DNA of 64,000 nt from Trachythela sp. YZ-2020 (GCA_016169945.1 JADLSH010000293.1:1426001-1490000); one strand, 5' to 3'. Shown: positions 45,459 through 58,462, numbered from the stretch's first letter. Numbers and translations: made by a program. The notes: generated by a model from the sequence alone, not told the origin.

Positions 45459-45581
45459 ATATTGACGAATGCTCATCATACCCTTGTGGTTCTCATGGCA
45501 GTCGCTCATGTAATAACACCTTAGGTTCTTACAAGTGTATGTGTAAGAAAGGATTCATTTTCAATGGAACGAGATGTGTGG
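45459..45581 (+). CDS. Calcium-binding EGF domain exon, copy 1 (phase 1-1)
   Basis: The exon is bounded by TTTTGTTAG and GTATGT. It is 123 bases, 41 codons, with phase 1 at both ends, so it can be duplicated or skipped without shifting frame. It encodes DIDECSS at its start (calcium-binding consensus), six cysteines in EGF spacing, and CNNTLGSYKC, which fits the Asn/Asp hydroxylation pattern. Such modules occur in extracellular matrix and receptor proteins and bind calcium between domains. No neighbouring exon of the same gene was seen in the window, so the parent gene is unknown, and this may be an orphan exon carried along in the repeat. The longer frame through the upstream ATG is not meaningful, because it crosses the acceptor. 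Confidence 0.8.
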
Positions 45582-46437
45582 GTATGTATTCCCGTATATA
45601 CTAGAAATATACATGCATGGAGCAACCCGTCGCCCTTTCTACCAACTATAGTTCAAAAATATTATTATCGTCATATTCATGCACATGAAATATCAGTTGT
45701 TAAACGTTTCGTAAGGTATATGCATGCGCAATCAGTGGTTGCCATGCTATATATAACATAAAAGTATAAATTTGTGCCCAAAATGGAAAAACTGAAAATA
45801 TTAATACTTTGAAGTATAGAATTATACATTGCGCAGGCATTCACTATACGCTTCAACTTAAAGTAAAATTTAGCTTGCTACTTTTTGTAAAACGTTTCGA
45901 AATATGTTCATGAAACTCCACTGCAAATCCCTTTTAGCTATAGAGGAGAAACTGTTAAATATATTCATTACAAACGTTTTAGTTAGTTTATTTGAGATAT
46001 TTGTTGCCCAATCCTCATTGTATGGTTATAAAGGACTGTTAAAAACACCATATATAAAACAAGAACCCCCGGCTGAATTGCTGGAATGAACACTGAACGT
46101 AACGCAATGCAGATAATAGTAAAATATTTTTCAGTTCATTGCAGGTTACCAACATTTGCCATTATTACTGTAAAATATTCAAGCTTGTTTTTGGGTTTCA
46201 TCTTTGACAGGCCCACGACATTTTAAAACCTTAAGCTTGATTTCAGTTCTGACATAACACTCCCATAAAGCACAAACACTTGTTGAAGTACGTTTGTCGT
46301 TGTAGTTTACTTGCGGTCGGTAAATTATAAAACTTATAAAAAATTATTGCAAAATGAAATATTGACAGTCAAACGTCTGATGTCCGCTCTGAAAAAACAA
46401 AATCTTTATCTTAGCCAATCATAAACTTCATAGATAC
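45582..46437. other. Putative intron sequence after the EGF exon
   Basis: Begins with a GTATGT donor. Contains short frames (for example 45904-46089) with no family signal. Nothing else recognised. Confidence 0.4.
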
Positions 46438-46602
46438 CAGTCTTCTCTCGATTTCTGCTGGCGTATGCGCGTAACAAAAAACTCTGTCCATGACGTACGA
46501 TCCATGACATAATTGCGGACGACATTGCATTCCGCTATGTTGACACATACCCGGAATTGGTACCCTCGCACGGGGCTTCGCGCTGTTAGCTCGGGGATTA
46601 GT
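46438..46602. repeat. Dispersed repeat, copy in unit 1
   Basis: Inverted and diverged relative to 22282-22478 (shares TCCATGACAT..., GGACGAC.TTGCATTCC and CCCTCGCACGG). Confidence 0.5.
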
Positions 46603-46693
46603 ATGCTAACTACTTCTCGTTTATGTCCTCCTCAACTTCTGTAGTCTTTCTCACAACCCCTGCTTTTCCTTTGTTTAAAACATTTATTTCGCG

Positions 46694-46842
46694 GTAAGTA
46701 CCTAGTACTTAATATGAACACATTTTGTGATTGATCTTCTCAAACAAAAGTAATCAGAGTTTATGACTCGATTTTTATACTTTACTGTCATTTATTATCA
46801 TAACCAACCAATAAACAGAGCCTGCTCATATAGGTACGTAAC
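46694..46842. repeat. Dispersed repeat or MITE, copy in unit 1
   Basis: Reverse complement of 18800-18953; ends show AATATGAACACATTTTGTGATTG and CAGAGCCTGCTCATATAGGTAC. Confidence 0.55.
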
Positions 46843-47042
46843 GACCCTTTTTCGAAGTTACGACTCAGCGTGCTGCGGAAAGGATTAGCTAAAAAACCCT
46901 TTACATGAAAACTACGTATATTTGAATGGTATTTTCTGCTAATCCTTAAATATTTAAAATTTCTAGTATCTGGTTAGAATTAGGAATAATAACCATAGAA
47001 TGAGGATTGAGCATACAATCCGTTTGTTTCGTAAATTTCTGT

Positions 47043-47311
47043 CTTGGCAGGTATGACTTTGTCTGCCGTTGTTGATGCGACTAACTTCGCGGCAGGAATC
47101 TTGACACTAGGCTTGTACTATCACCACATGTTTGGATGATCGCATTAGTCCAAATAGATCCACTGCGACTGTCTCCCAGCACTTCCAGTACTCGGTGTGA
47201 CTTTATTGGCTCCTTGGTCTTCTTATCCACAAAGATGTTGCAGTCGTTGCATGACTTAACAAATTCTTCAAATTTCCTATCCATGCGTGAAAGAAAAATG
47301 ATGTCTAAGAC
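47043..47311 (-). pseudogene. Ty3/gypsy-like integrase fragment, copy 1
   Basis: The minus frame begins MDRKFEEFVKSCNDC, resembling the end of an integrase zinc-binding domain (CxxC), then TKEPIKSH, which is typical of the linker to the core. A shifted frame continues with DSTSLVSRFPAAKLVAS and ADKVIPAKTEIYET, resembling the first part of the integrase catalytic core. The first aspartate strand appears scrambled. The piece is about 90 codons long, cut on both sides, with its upstream side ending exactly at the tandem-unit junction. It is a relic of an LTR element with no other part visible here. The family call rests on motif style only. Confidence 0.45.
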
Positions 47312-47595
47312 GAGCAATTGACAGCCATGCAAGAACAACTGCGACGGATTGTGGCTGCGCTCGGCAATTCAGATTCTGGAGGAAATGGCATATCTGTTTC
47401 AACATTCGCTGGTGCAGTATACGATGCTCTGCTGCGGGCAGAGGTAAATATAGAAATATTTATATTTACGGGCCTGCTAACTGTGGGAAAACCTTTCTAA
47501 TATCGCCTTTGAAACCGATTTACGAATGCTTTGTTAATCCAGCCTCAGGTAGTTTTACGTGGGTTGGCATAGACGAAGCAGAGGTTGTATTACAA
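47312..47595 (+). pseudogene. Rep-like helicase fragment, copy 2
   Basis: Same fragment as 39189-39476, lacking the HUH part. Here one-base losses (GGGG to GGG near 47437 and others) break the Walker A frame that is open in copies 1 and 3. Confidence 0.75.
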
Positions 47596-49750
47596 TTTAA
47601 ACAAATTTCTGCAGCGAAGTTGACTAGCATACTGAACAGTAGTATAAAGACGGGAAAGGCAGCAGGGCTTGATAAAATCACTAATAAATTACTAAAGGCT
47701 GCAGGTAATACTATATGTGAGACCTTACTTTATATATTTAACTTGGTCTTAGTCACTGGTATTTTTCCAGATGACTTAAAACAGGCTAAAGTAACTCCAA
47801 TTTATAAGGAAGGTGACAAAGTGAATGTGGAACTATAGACAATTTCTGTAATATCGGCTATTGCAAAAATTTTAGAAAAGCTTATTTATGATCAATTAAT
47901 CACCTTTCTGAATGACGAGAAAATTATCTCAAAACAACAATCGGGCTTTCGCAAACGCCACTCTACTGAAACCGCTCTCCTGCAAGTAGCAGACAAATAT
48001 TTAATGAATATCGATAAAGGCTTAATAAATGGTGTCTTGTTCCTTGACCTTAAAAAAGCGTTTGATACGGTTGACTACAAAATCCTTTTAGCAAAACTAG
48101 AGCTATATGGATTTCAAGGAGTAGCTCTGAAGTTATTTAAATCGTATTTAGCCAACAGAATGCAAATATGCACAGTTCAAGGAACTAAGTCCCAAATGAA
48201 CAGGATAATATGCGGAGTTCCCCAAGGATCAAACTTAGGGCCATTGTTGTTTTCGTTATATATAAATGATCTTCCAAACTGCCTTGAACAAACACAGGCT
48301 TCAATGTTTGCAGATGATACAAATATATCAAGTACTGGTATTTCACCTGCAGATATAGAAAGGAAGATAAATAATGACTTATGTAAGGTCAATAACTGGC
48401 TAGTGGCAAACAAGCTAACTTTAAACGTTACAAAAACTGAGTTTATGCTGATAGCCTCTAAAAGGAAATTAAAACAATTCACAGAAAACTCGCACATATT
48501 AATTGGCAGCCACACCATTAAACAAGTGACAAATAAGAATGTACTGGGGATTACTATAGACGAGGAATTAAAATGGAATGAGAATAATGATATTCAGTGC
48601 AAAAAACTTTCTAAATCTATTGCTTTATTAAAACAAGCGAAAAGATTCGTAACTCAAAATGCACTAATTAATATGTATAACGCATTAGTTTTACCTCACT
48701 TTACATACTGCTCAAATGTGTGGAATGATGGCAGTCGCACTCACATTGAAAAGCTATTCAAAATGCAATTTGTCCATCTAAATGGCAAAGATTCTACTCA
48801 TGAAAGGATTGATTATGGTGTTCCTCAGGGATCTATTTTGGGGCCGCTCTTGTTCCTCGTGACTATTAATGACCTACCCAATGTTGTTACTAAATCACTG
48901 GTTGACATCTACGCTGATGACACGACTCTGAGTGCGTCCGCGTCCATAGCTCATCCTTCAGTAATCCAAAACCATCTTCAACATGACCTCGACCAAGTTC
49001 TAACCTGGTCAACTACCAACAAGATGATCTTAAATCCATCTAAAACCAAGGCGCTCCTGGTAACCGGTAAAAGACTGGGGGGTAGGTTGATTTGCACCCT
49101 CTTAACCTTGGCTAATGGTCTCAATATAAATCAAGTCAATTCAGAAATTTTACTTGGAGTAACACTAGACAGTAACTTGAACTTTACCGACCACGTTGAT
49201 ACATTATGTAAGAAAGTGTCTCAAAGAATTGGCGTCTTAAAACATCAGGAGAAATCTTCATATTAAAGAACGAATTTTGTTCTTCAATTCAATGATCAAG
49301 CCCGTTATGCTATATGGCAGTCCAGTTTGGGACTCCTGCTCACGTGAAAACATCGAAAAAATCCTCAAGTTACAGAAAAGAGCTGCCCGTGTAATTTTGG
49401 AAGCAGATATCCGTGAAAGTAGCGATGCTCTTTTAAGCAACTGAACTGGTTAACAATCTATGACGAAATGGAAATTAGGAAATGTTGTTTAATATATAAG
49501 AGAAATAATGGCTTAACTCCAAACTATTTAAATAATATGTTAGTAAGGAACGCTGATACTCATTCAAGATCGACTAGACATTGTAATGTAAACTTGGTCT
49601 GTCCTAGGTACAAGAGAGAAACGGAAGGAGGCAGAACATTTCAGGTTTTAGGGACAAAATTATGGAATACGATAACCAGTAGACATTAGGAAGAAGGAAT
49701 CGTATAACCTGTTTTATAGAGCAATCCGGACTCATTATTATAACAAATAG
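47596..49750 (+). pseudogene. Chimeric double reverse transcriptase, copy 2
   Basis: Same RT-A/RT-B fusion as copy 1, with the junction near 48770. The main frame runs 48004-49266. Extra breaks occur near 49090 (G lost), 49110, 49245 (A-run), 49433 (T-run) and 49675. Private substitutions include AACAAGCG near 48633 and GACTACAA near 48073. Confidence 0.88.
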
Positions 49751-50013
49751 AGACTTTTTATCTGCATGGTTTGCATATCTTGTTTATGCACCTATAATAT
49801 TTATCTATTTATATTGTAAATTTTGTATATAGTTTTATTGCATGTAAAATTCTTATAATACTCTATATATTTGAGGGCCACGCGTTTATCAGTGTAAACT
49901 GTTCAGTGTAACCCTCTTGAAATAAAGTTGATTATTATTATTATTATTATAGTTCGTAGTGAGAACCGTGTCGTATTGAGCTCAATGTCAATGTCACGTG
50001 TTTAATCAATAAA

Positions 50014-51033
50014 CTAGTATTTTGTTCTATAGCCCTTTCCAGCAATCACTGCGTCGATTTGTCTAGGCATACGTAATAGTAAATTATTGACAAAATCTAC
50101 AGAAGTATCTCGCAATGTTTTAGAAACTCTATCCTTAAACTCCGTCCATGTTTCATGATTGATTCCCTGTGTTCGAACCTGCATCTGTAGATTGCTCTTA
50201 ACTATGTGGAAAACATTTTCAATCGGATTGAGGTCAGGGGAACGAGCAGGTATCGAGAACAACTGAGCACCTTGATCGTTGATAGCTTTCATGGCCATGG
50301 CACTTGTTTGGGAAGGGTCATTATCCATCACAAACATTTTCCTGCATCCTCATCCGTGATAACAAAGTCACTGAAATATACACCATTCATCTTTGTGTAT
50401 TCCTCTACGCACGCCACTCCCTGTTGTACGCAATTGCAACTAGCGGTTAGCGGTTATCTTTAAACCTTCTGCCCTTTTCCTCCAGACTTTACCGTTCGGT
50501 GCCACAGCTTGCGTCATCGGCCTTGCCTTATACACGAATGAAACACCGTCCAGATAAAAGGCAATAACATCGTGGAAAACCATAGGTTCATTTTGTAAAT
50601 TTTTCTTACAATCCCTTGCAAACCGTAGACGTATAACGCGCTCAGATCGGCTCATTAATCCCTTTTTTCGCGCTTGCAGATACTGAAATCCTTGACTACG
50701 CAGCTTTCGATAAAATGTTCTGTACGAAATGCCGGACATATGGAGTCCACTGTAAGCGACAAGCGATTTAATTGAGAAGCCAGGATTGTTTTCGCGTAGT
50801 TTAAGCAATGATCTCAGAAAATGTCGTCTATCTGGAGGTGATAATTTTTTCGGCCTTCCTCGTTCGCTTTTCCTCTGATTTCGATCACTGTTTTTATTAC
50901 CCAAAAGACGACAAACCGTTGATTTTGAAACACCAGTCTTTTCTGCAATCTTTCGTAAAGAATACTTCTTCTTTAAGACAAGATACAGCACGTTCGCCCG
51001 CATTTGATCCGTAATATTTCTGTGGTAAACCAT
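50014..51033 (-). pseudogene. Tc1-type transposase, copy 2
   Basis: The N-terminal frame is open through YLDGVSF to a stop at 50440. The second half (50014-50337) carries MDNDPSQTS and DLNPIEN. The shared frameshifts near 50340-50460 remain. Starts MVYHRN where the other copies have MAYHRN. Confidence 0.85.
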
Positions 51034-51467
51034 TTTGATTGAGGTTTCTTTTGGCTCACTTTGCATGCAAGCGCACAATTTATAGTCTAATAGCGTGTTG
51101 GTTATGCGATACGTGTTTATCGCGTATAATCAGAAACGTCATCAAGGATGGGCTTAAAGTAATTGAACTGAAGTACCTGTGTGTCTGTGTAATCATGACT
51201 CATTGTGAAATATGTGTAACTGTGGCAAAACGCAATCACGCTTCAATATATGACGAAGTTTCAGAATATATCATGAATGCGCAAATTTATGCAGATTTGC
51301 TAACCTTGGAAAATAACTCTAATATAGCACAAAAACGGTACTAAACACAAGAATAATGACCTTATTTCGTAACTCTTAAAGTCAATAAATAAATCATGTA
51401 AAGTTACTGCGTACATGACTCTGTGATCATTAAATTATTTTTATGAGTAATGGCGATGCGTTTACAG

Positions 51468-51713
51468 ACAATCTTTGCCAGAAACTATGGGACAAATATT
51501 GAAATTCCATCAAATATCTTATGTTCAGTTTCCCCGTGCCCCCGTTCAATGTTGGTATCACAAAAAGTAATACAACGCAAACGATACATCTTCTAACATC
51601 AGCGCAACATTGAAACGGGTGAGGGGAGGGGGAGTAATTACGTCAAAAATGTAATAATAACTGTATTTCTTCATTGAAGCAATATTGTCCCAAAGTATTA
51701 TGCTAAAGATTGT
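51468..51713. mobile_element. G-rich MITE, copy in unit 2
   Basis: Shorter than the others because several homopolymer runs are reduced (GGGGAGGGGGAG). Shares CAACGCAAACGATACATC with unit 3. Confidence 0.7.
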
Positions 51714-52719
51714 AGATGCGACACAACAAAACATAATAGATGTTGTGTATATAATGTCTATAATCATATGCATGTAGTATACATGGCGATATATCAAAAA
51801 CAATATTCCGTAGAAATATGTTACTTGGGCTTTTTATGATTTTTGTGAAACATGTAATTTGACTTAAACACCCATAATATATTTAACCCTAAAATCGTGT
51901 TAATTTATCACCTCTAGTGGGCTATGTTTAACACTTTTGATGGTGTCAAATATCACCCATTATTTAGCACTATTAAGGGTGTAAATTAAGCACTTTCGCT
52001 GATGAAAGAGGTGCTATTTTAGCACCAGAAAAAATGCATAGAGCAAACAACATTGGCTTTATAGACGTTTTGGGACAAATTCATGGTCATGGTCATGGTC
52101 ATGGTCATAATCATAGTCTTTACGGCATTAATTATCTGTAATCCGCTTTGAATTCCTAGACGCGTTCTTGCCGTTTCGCTTTGCCTTCGGTCATTATCAT
52201 AAGTGCAATCCTTGTGTTCTCTTGCCACAGCATTGTTTTCAATATTTGTGGAATGATCTTCTTTGTTCTCTACAATATTGGTATCGACACCATTGACATT
52301 CCCGGCTATAACACTAGCATTGTTTTTCTTTAGGGAATCGTCCGGATGGATTCTTTCGGTTAGCTATTTTGTTATTTTACTTCCCTCGAGATTTGATGCC
52401 TTGCTTTTCATATTCCATGCAATTTTAAGGTCTTCATTTAGAGTATTATGTCTACTGATCGAAAATAATAAATTAATAATTAGTAAATAATAATTCATCC
52501 AAATATATTAACCCACTGACACAGCTGATATACGCCCGTGTCACAGTGTGTTATTAATAACGAGAAGATTTACAGTTTTAAAAGCATTAAAAAGGACTCT
52601 TGCAGCGGTTAACAAAGTTGTCAATTTCATGTATCTTTAACAACAACACATTATATTATGCAGACAAGAGTCTAGAGAAATTTCTAATTTTGAAGAACAT
52701 TGACTAATTGACGTTGACT

Positions 52720-53207
52720 CAAAACGCCCATCACCATATTTATTATTTTAAATGGTCTACATTGGTCATTCCCAAAGGCAAGGCAAGTGCGCGCGCGGCA
52801 AGCAAGCGCGCAAGTGGCAAGTAAGGCGCGGTTGACACAAAAATCATGCCTTACCAATTATTATTTTAAATGGTCTAACTTCAGAATATTTTCACATGTT
52901 CCTTTGGAGTGGGAGTAGTGTAAGTAGATTGTAGTAAATTAAGTGAGTGGGTGGTAGTGGAAAAGTAAGAAGTGAAGTAGAGGGTGAGTAAGTAAGTAAG
53001 TAAAGAGTGGGAGTAAGTAGGTGGAAGTAGTGAGTGGAGTAAGTGAGTGTGTGAAGTGGTAGAAGTGGGTGTGGTAGAAGAAAGTGAGTGGGTAAGGTAA
53101 AATTAAAGTGTAAGTAAGTAAGTAAGTAAAGTGGTGTGAGTAAGTGAGTAAAGTAAAGTAGGTAGTAAGTAAGTAAGTAAGCAAGTGCAAGTAAGCAAGT
53201 GGGGATG
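52720..53207. repeat. Expanded and scrambled GTAA/GTGAGT microsatellite, unit 2
   Basis: Where unit 1 has a short (GTAA)n tail, this unit has nearly 500 bases of GTAAGT/GTGAGT-like sequence. The segment CCTTACCAATTATTATTTTA also recurs within it or in broken form. This may be real expansion or poor consensus in a low-complexity run. A 162-codon minus frame across it (Leu/Thr/Tyr-rich) is repeat-derived. Confidence 0.7.
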
Positions 53208-53544
53208 TGCTAAGCATCCTACTTGCAGCTGAGAGCTGAGCTGAATTACGAAGGACGCAGTTCGACTTGATCAAAATCGAAGGCTTATTAAGGTGCCTCT
53301 GGCTGCAACCGTATGACTCATGCCTGATTAGGAGCACAGTTACGATCAAAGGGTTAGTGGGGATTACCAAACCCACCCTTTCAACATTCCTTGTGGGAGG
53401 AAACCGGAATACCCGGAGAAAACCCACGACTTTCGGTAGAGCGTTGACTGACTCTTTTCACATAAGCGTCATGATTCACCAGCGAGAATCGAATCCACGA
53501 TCTCAGAGGTGAAAGGTGCTGACGACTGCGCCATCGAAGCCCCG
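53208..53544 (-). mobile_element. tRNA-derived SINE, copy in unit 2
   Basis: Same A box, B box and central block as at 44690-45102. Small losses occur near 53330 and 53356. Confidence 0.8.
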
Positions 53545-53899
53545 TAATCACTTAGTTACTGATATAGTCTAATATTTTTATTGTTCATTACGACACCGGA
53601 CAGGATCCTATGCATGTCTGGCGAGTATTAATCAGTGCTAAGTTTTACCAGTCTAGCTTACTTCTCGCTTCTATTTCAAGCAAAAATCTAAGGCTTTCCC
53701 TCTCGGCAAACTAGTTATGTATTTCCAGATAAAATTATGAATCATATACTCTGTTTTGATTGACAATTATTTTAGCATCATTCCAAATTAGTTATGCAAA
53801 ATCCGTTAGGATAAATGAAAATATTCTATGTGTGTTTGTATGTGTATATCTAATAATGTTATCGGAAAATTTTCCAATATCTCTTTAAATCTTTGTTAG

Positions 53900-54022
53900 A
53901 TATTGACGAATGCTCATCATACCCTTGTGGTTCTCATGGCAGTCGCTCATGTAATAACACCTTAGGTTCTTACAAGTGTATGTGTAAGAAAGGATTCATT
54001 TTCAATGGAACGAGATGTGTGG
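53900..54022 (+). CDS. Calcium-binding EGF domain exon, copy 2 (phase 1-1)
   Basis: Encodes the same 41 codons as copy 1, between TTTGTTAG and GTATGT. All six cysteines are kept. The acceptor tract has one T fewer than copies 1 and 3. If transcribed with its sisters, it would add a second EGF module in frame. Confidence 0.78.
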
Positions 54023-54889
54023 GTATGTATTCCCATATATACTAGAAATATACATGCATGGAGCAACCCGTCGCCCTTTCTACCAACTATAGTTCAAAAA
54101 TATTATTATCGTCATATTCATGCACATGAAATATCAGTTGTTAAACGTTTCGTAAGGTATATGCATGCGCAATCAGTGGTTGCCATGCTATATATAACAT
54201 AAAAGTATAAATTTGTGCCCAAAATGGAAAAACTGAAAATATTAATACTTTGAAGTATAGAATTATACATTGCGCAGGCATTCACTATACGCTTCAACTT
54301 AAAGTAAAATTTAGCTTGCTACTTTTTGTAAAACGTTTCGAAATATGTTCATGAAACTCCACTGCAAATCCCTTTTAGCTATAGAGGAGAAACTGTTAAA
54401 TATATTCATTACAAACGTTTTAGTTAGTTTATTTGAGATATTTGTTGCCCAATCCTCATTGTATGGTTATAAAGGACTGTTAAAAACACCATATATAAAA
54501 CAAAAAACCCCGGCTGAATTGCTGGAATGAACACTGAACGTAACGCAATGCAGATAATAGTAAAATATTTTTCAGTTCATTGCAGGTTACCAACATTTGC
54601 CATTATTACTGCAAAATTTTCAAGTTCGTTTTTGGGTTTCATCTTTGACAGGCCCACGAAATTTTAAAACCTTAAGCTTGATTTCAGTTCTGACATAACA
54701 ATCCCATAAAGCACAAACACTTGTTCAAGTACGTTTGTCGTAGTAGTTTACTTTGCAGTCGGTAAATTATAAAACTTATAAAAAATTATTGCAAAATGAA
54801 ATATTGACAGTCAAACGTCTGATGTCCGCTCTGAAAAAACAAAATCTTTATCTTAGCCAATCATAAACTTCATAGATACCAGTCTTCTC

Positions 54890-55280
54890 TCGATTTCTGC
54901 TGGCGTATGCGCGTAACAAAAACCTCTGTCCATGACGTACGATCCATGACATAATTGCGGACGACATTGCATTCCGCTATGTTGACACATACCCGAATTG
55001 GTACCTCGCACGGGCTTCGCGCTGTTAGCTCGGGGATTAGTATGCTAACTACTTCTCGTTTATGTCCTCCTCAACTTCTGTAGTCTTTCTCACAACCCCT
55101 GCTTTTCCTTTGTTTAAAACATTTATTTCGCGGTAAGTACCTAGTACTTAATATGAACACATTTTGTGATTGATCTTCTCAAACAAAAGTAATCAGAGTT
55201 TATGACTCGATTTTTATACTTTACTGTCATTTATTATCATAACCAACCAATAAACAGAGCCTGCTCATATAGGTACGTAA
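54890..55280. repeat. Two dispersed repeats of unit 2 (as 46438-46602 and 46694-46842)
   Basis: The first lies at about 54890-55050 and the second at 55133-55280. Both are collinear with unit 1. Small losses near 54993-55010 shorten the first. Confidence 0.5.
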
Positions 55281-55479
55281 CGACCCTTTTTCGAAGTTAC
55301 GACTCAGCGTGCTGCGGAAAGGATTAGCTAAAAAACCCTTTACATGAAAACTACGTATATTTGAATGGTATTTTCTGCTAATCCTTAAATATTTAAAATT
55401 TCTAGTATCTGGTTAGAATTAGGAATAATAACCATAGAATGAGGATTGAGCATACAATCCGTTTGTTTCGTAAATTTCT

Positions 55480-55754
55480 GTCTTGGCAGGTATGACTTTG
55501 TCTGCCGTTGTTGATGCGACTAACTTCGCGGCAGGGAATCTTGACACTAGGCTTGTACTATCACCACATGTTTGGATGATCGCATTAGTCCAAATAGATC
55601 CACTGCGACTGTCTCCCAGCACTTCTCCAGTACTCGGTGTGATTTTATTGGCTCCTTGGTCTTCTTATCCACAAAGATGTTGCAGTCGTTGCATGACTTA
55701 ACAAATTCTTCAAATTTCCTATCCATGCGTGAAAGAAAAAATGATGTCTAAGAC
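55480..55754 (-). pseudogene. Ty3/gypsy-like integrase fragment, copy 2
   Basis: Here the frame through SRFPAAKLVASTTADKVIPA is open (to 55419), while the join to the MDRKFEEF part is broken by two extra bases near 55623 compared with copy 1. Confidence 0.45.
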
Positions 55755-56042
55755 GAGCAATTGACACAGCCATGCAAGAACAACTGCGACGGATTGTGGC
55801 TGCGCTCGGCAATTCAGATTCTGGAGGGAAATGGCATATCTGTTTCAACATTCGCTGGTGCAGTATACGATGCTCTGCTGCGGGGCAGAGGTAAATATAG
55901 AAATATTTATATTTACGGGCCTGCTAACTGTGGGAAAACCTTTCTAATATCGCCTTTGAAACCGATTTACGAATGCTTTGTTAATCCAGCCTCGGGTAGT
56001 TTTACGTGGGTTGGCATAGACGAAGCAGAGGTTGTATTACAA
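55755..56042 (+). pseudogene. Rep-like helicase fragment, copy 3
   Basis: Walker A (GPANCGKT) and the start of Walker B are in one open frame with RT-A (55761-56270), as in copy 1. No HUH domain. Confidence 0.78.
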
Positions 56043-58200
56043 TTTAAACAAATTTCTGCAGCGAAGTTGACTAGCATACTGAACAGTAGTATAAAGACGG
56101 GAAAGGCAGCAGGGCTTGATAAAATCACTAATAAATTACTAAAGGCTGCAGGTAATACTATATGTGAGACCTTACTTTATATATTTAACTTGGTCTTAGT
56201 CACTGGTATTTTTCCAGATGACTTAAAACAGGCTAAAGTAACTCAATTTATAAGGAAGGTGACAAAGTGAATGGGAACTATAGACAATTTCTGTAATATC
56301 GGCTATTGCAAAATTTTAGAAAAGCTTATTTATGATCAATTAATCACCTTTCTGAATGACGAGAAAATTATCTCAAAACAACAATCGGGCTTTCGCAAAC
56401 GCCACTCTACTGAAACCGCTCTCCTGCAAGTAGCAGACAAATATTTAATGAATATCGATAAAGGCTTAATAAATGGTGTCTTGTTCCTTGACCTTAAAAA
56501 AGCGTTTGATACGGTTGACCACAAAATCCTTTTAGCAAAACTAGAGCTATATGGATTTCAAGGAGTAGCTCTGAAGTTATTTAAATCGTATTTAGCCAAC
56601 AGAATGCAAATATGCACAGTTCAAGGAACTAAGTCCCAAATGAACAGGATAATATGCGGAGTTCCCCAAGGATCAAACTTAGGGCCATTGTTGTTTTCGT
56701 TATATATAAATGATCTTCCAAACTGCCTTGAACAAACACAGGCTTCAATGTTTGCAGATGATACAAATATATCAAGTACTGGTATTTCACCTGCAGATAT
56801 AGAAAGGAAGATAAATAATGACTTATGTAAGGTCAATAACTGGCTAGTGGCAAACAAGCTAACTTTAAACGTTACAAAAACTGAGTTTATGCTGATAGCC
56901 TCTAAAAGGAAATTAAAACAATTCACAGAAAACTCGCACATATTAATTGGCAGCCACACCATTAAACAAGTGACAAATAAGAATGTACTGGGGATTACTA
57001 TAGACGAGGAATTAAAATGGAATGAGAATAATGATATTCAGTGCAAAAAACTTTCTAAATCTATTGCTTTATTAAAACGAGCGAAAAGATTCGTAACTCA
57101 AACTGCACTAATTAATATGTATAATGCATTAGTTTTACCTCACTTTACATACTGCTCAAATGTGTGGAATGATGGCAGTCGCACTCACATTGAAAAGCTA
57201 TTCAAAATGCAATTTGTCCATCTAAATGGCAAAGATTCTACTCATGAAAGGATTGATTATGGTGTTCCTCAGGGATCTATTTTGGGGCCGCTCTTGTTCC
57301 TCGTGACTATTAATGACCTACCCAATGTTGTTACTAAATCACTGGTTGACATCTACGCTGATGACACGACTCTGAGTGCGTCCGCGTCCATAGCTCATCC
57401 TTCAGTAATCCAAAACCATCTTCAACATGACCTCGACCAAGTTCTAACCTGGTCAACTACCAACAAGATGATCTTAAATCCATCTAAAACCAAGGCGCTC
57501 CTGGTAACCGGTAAAAGACTGGGGGGTAGGTTGGATTTGCACCCTCTTAACCTTACGGCTAATGGTCTCAATATAAATCAAGTCAATTCAGAAATTTTAC
57601 TTGGAGTAACACTAGACAGTAACTTGAACTTTACCGACCACGTTGATACATTATGTAAGAAAGTGTCTCAAAGAATTGGCGTCTTAAAAAACATCAGGAG
57701 AAATCTTCATATTAAAGAACGAATTTTGTTCTTCAATTCAATGATCAAGCCCGTTATGCTATATGGCAGTCCAGTTTGGGACTCCTGCTCACGTGAAAAC
57801 ATCGAAAAAATCCTCAAGTTACAGAAAAGAGCTGCCCGTGTAATTTTGGAAGCAGATATCCGTGAAAGTAGCGATGCTCTTTTAAGCAACTGAACTGGTT
57901 AACAATCTATGACGAAATGGAAATTAGGAAATGTTGTTTAATATATAAGAGAAATAATGGCTTAACTCCAAACTATTTAAATAATATGTTAGTAAGGAAC
58001 GCTGATACTCATTCAAGATCGACTAGACATTGTAATGTAAACTTGGTCTGTCCTAGGTACAAGAGAGAGAAACGGAAGGAGGCAGAACATTTCAGGTTTT
58101 AGGGACAAAATTATGGAATACGATACCAGTAGACATTAGGAAGAAGGAATCGTATAACTCGTTTTATAGAGCAATCCGGACTCATTATTATAACAAATAG
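56043..58200 (+). pseudogene. Chimeric double reverse transcriptase, copy 3
   Basis: A frame of 540 codons (56271-57893) spans RT-A and RT-B with both palm motif sets. It closes at 57893 because a T-run has one T fewer than copy 1. A GAGA duplication near 58065 breaks the C-terminal part again. The RT-A to RT-B switch is near 57211, at the same base as in the other copies. Confidence 0.88.
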
Positions 58201-58462
58201 AGACTTTTTATCTGCATGGTTTGCATATCTTGTTTATGCACCTATAATATTTATCTATTTATATTGTAAATTTTGTATATAGTTTTATTGCATGTAAAAT
58301 TCTTATAATACTCTATATATTTGAGGCCACGCGTTTATCAGTGTAAACTGTTCAGTGTAACCCTCTTGAAATAAAGTTGATTATTATTATTATTATTATA
58401 GTTCGTAGTGAGAACCGTGTCGTATTGAGCTCAATGTCAATGTCACGTGTTTAATCAATAAA

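Noticed and set aside
45386..45604. Stand-alone 72-residue EGF protein starting at an upstream ATG
   Set aside because: The frame crosses a clear splice acceptor at 45458; only 45459-45581 looks coding.
52939..53427. 162-codon minus-strand protein rich in Leu, Thr and Tyr
   Set aside because: It is a translation of the scrambled GTAA/GTGAGT microsatellite and part of the SINE.
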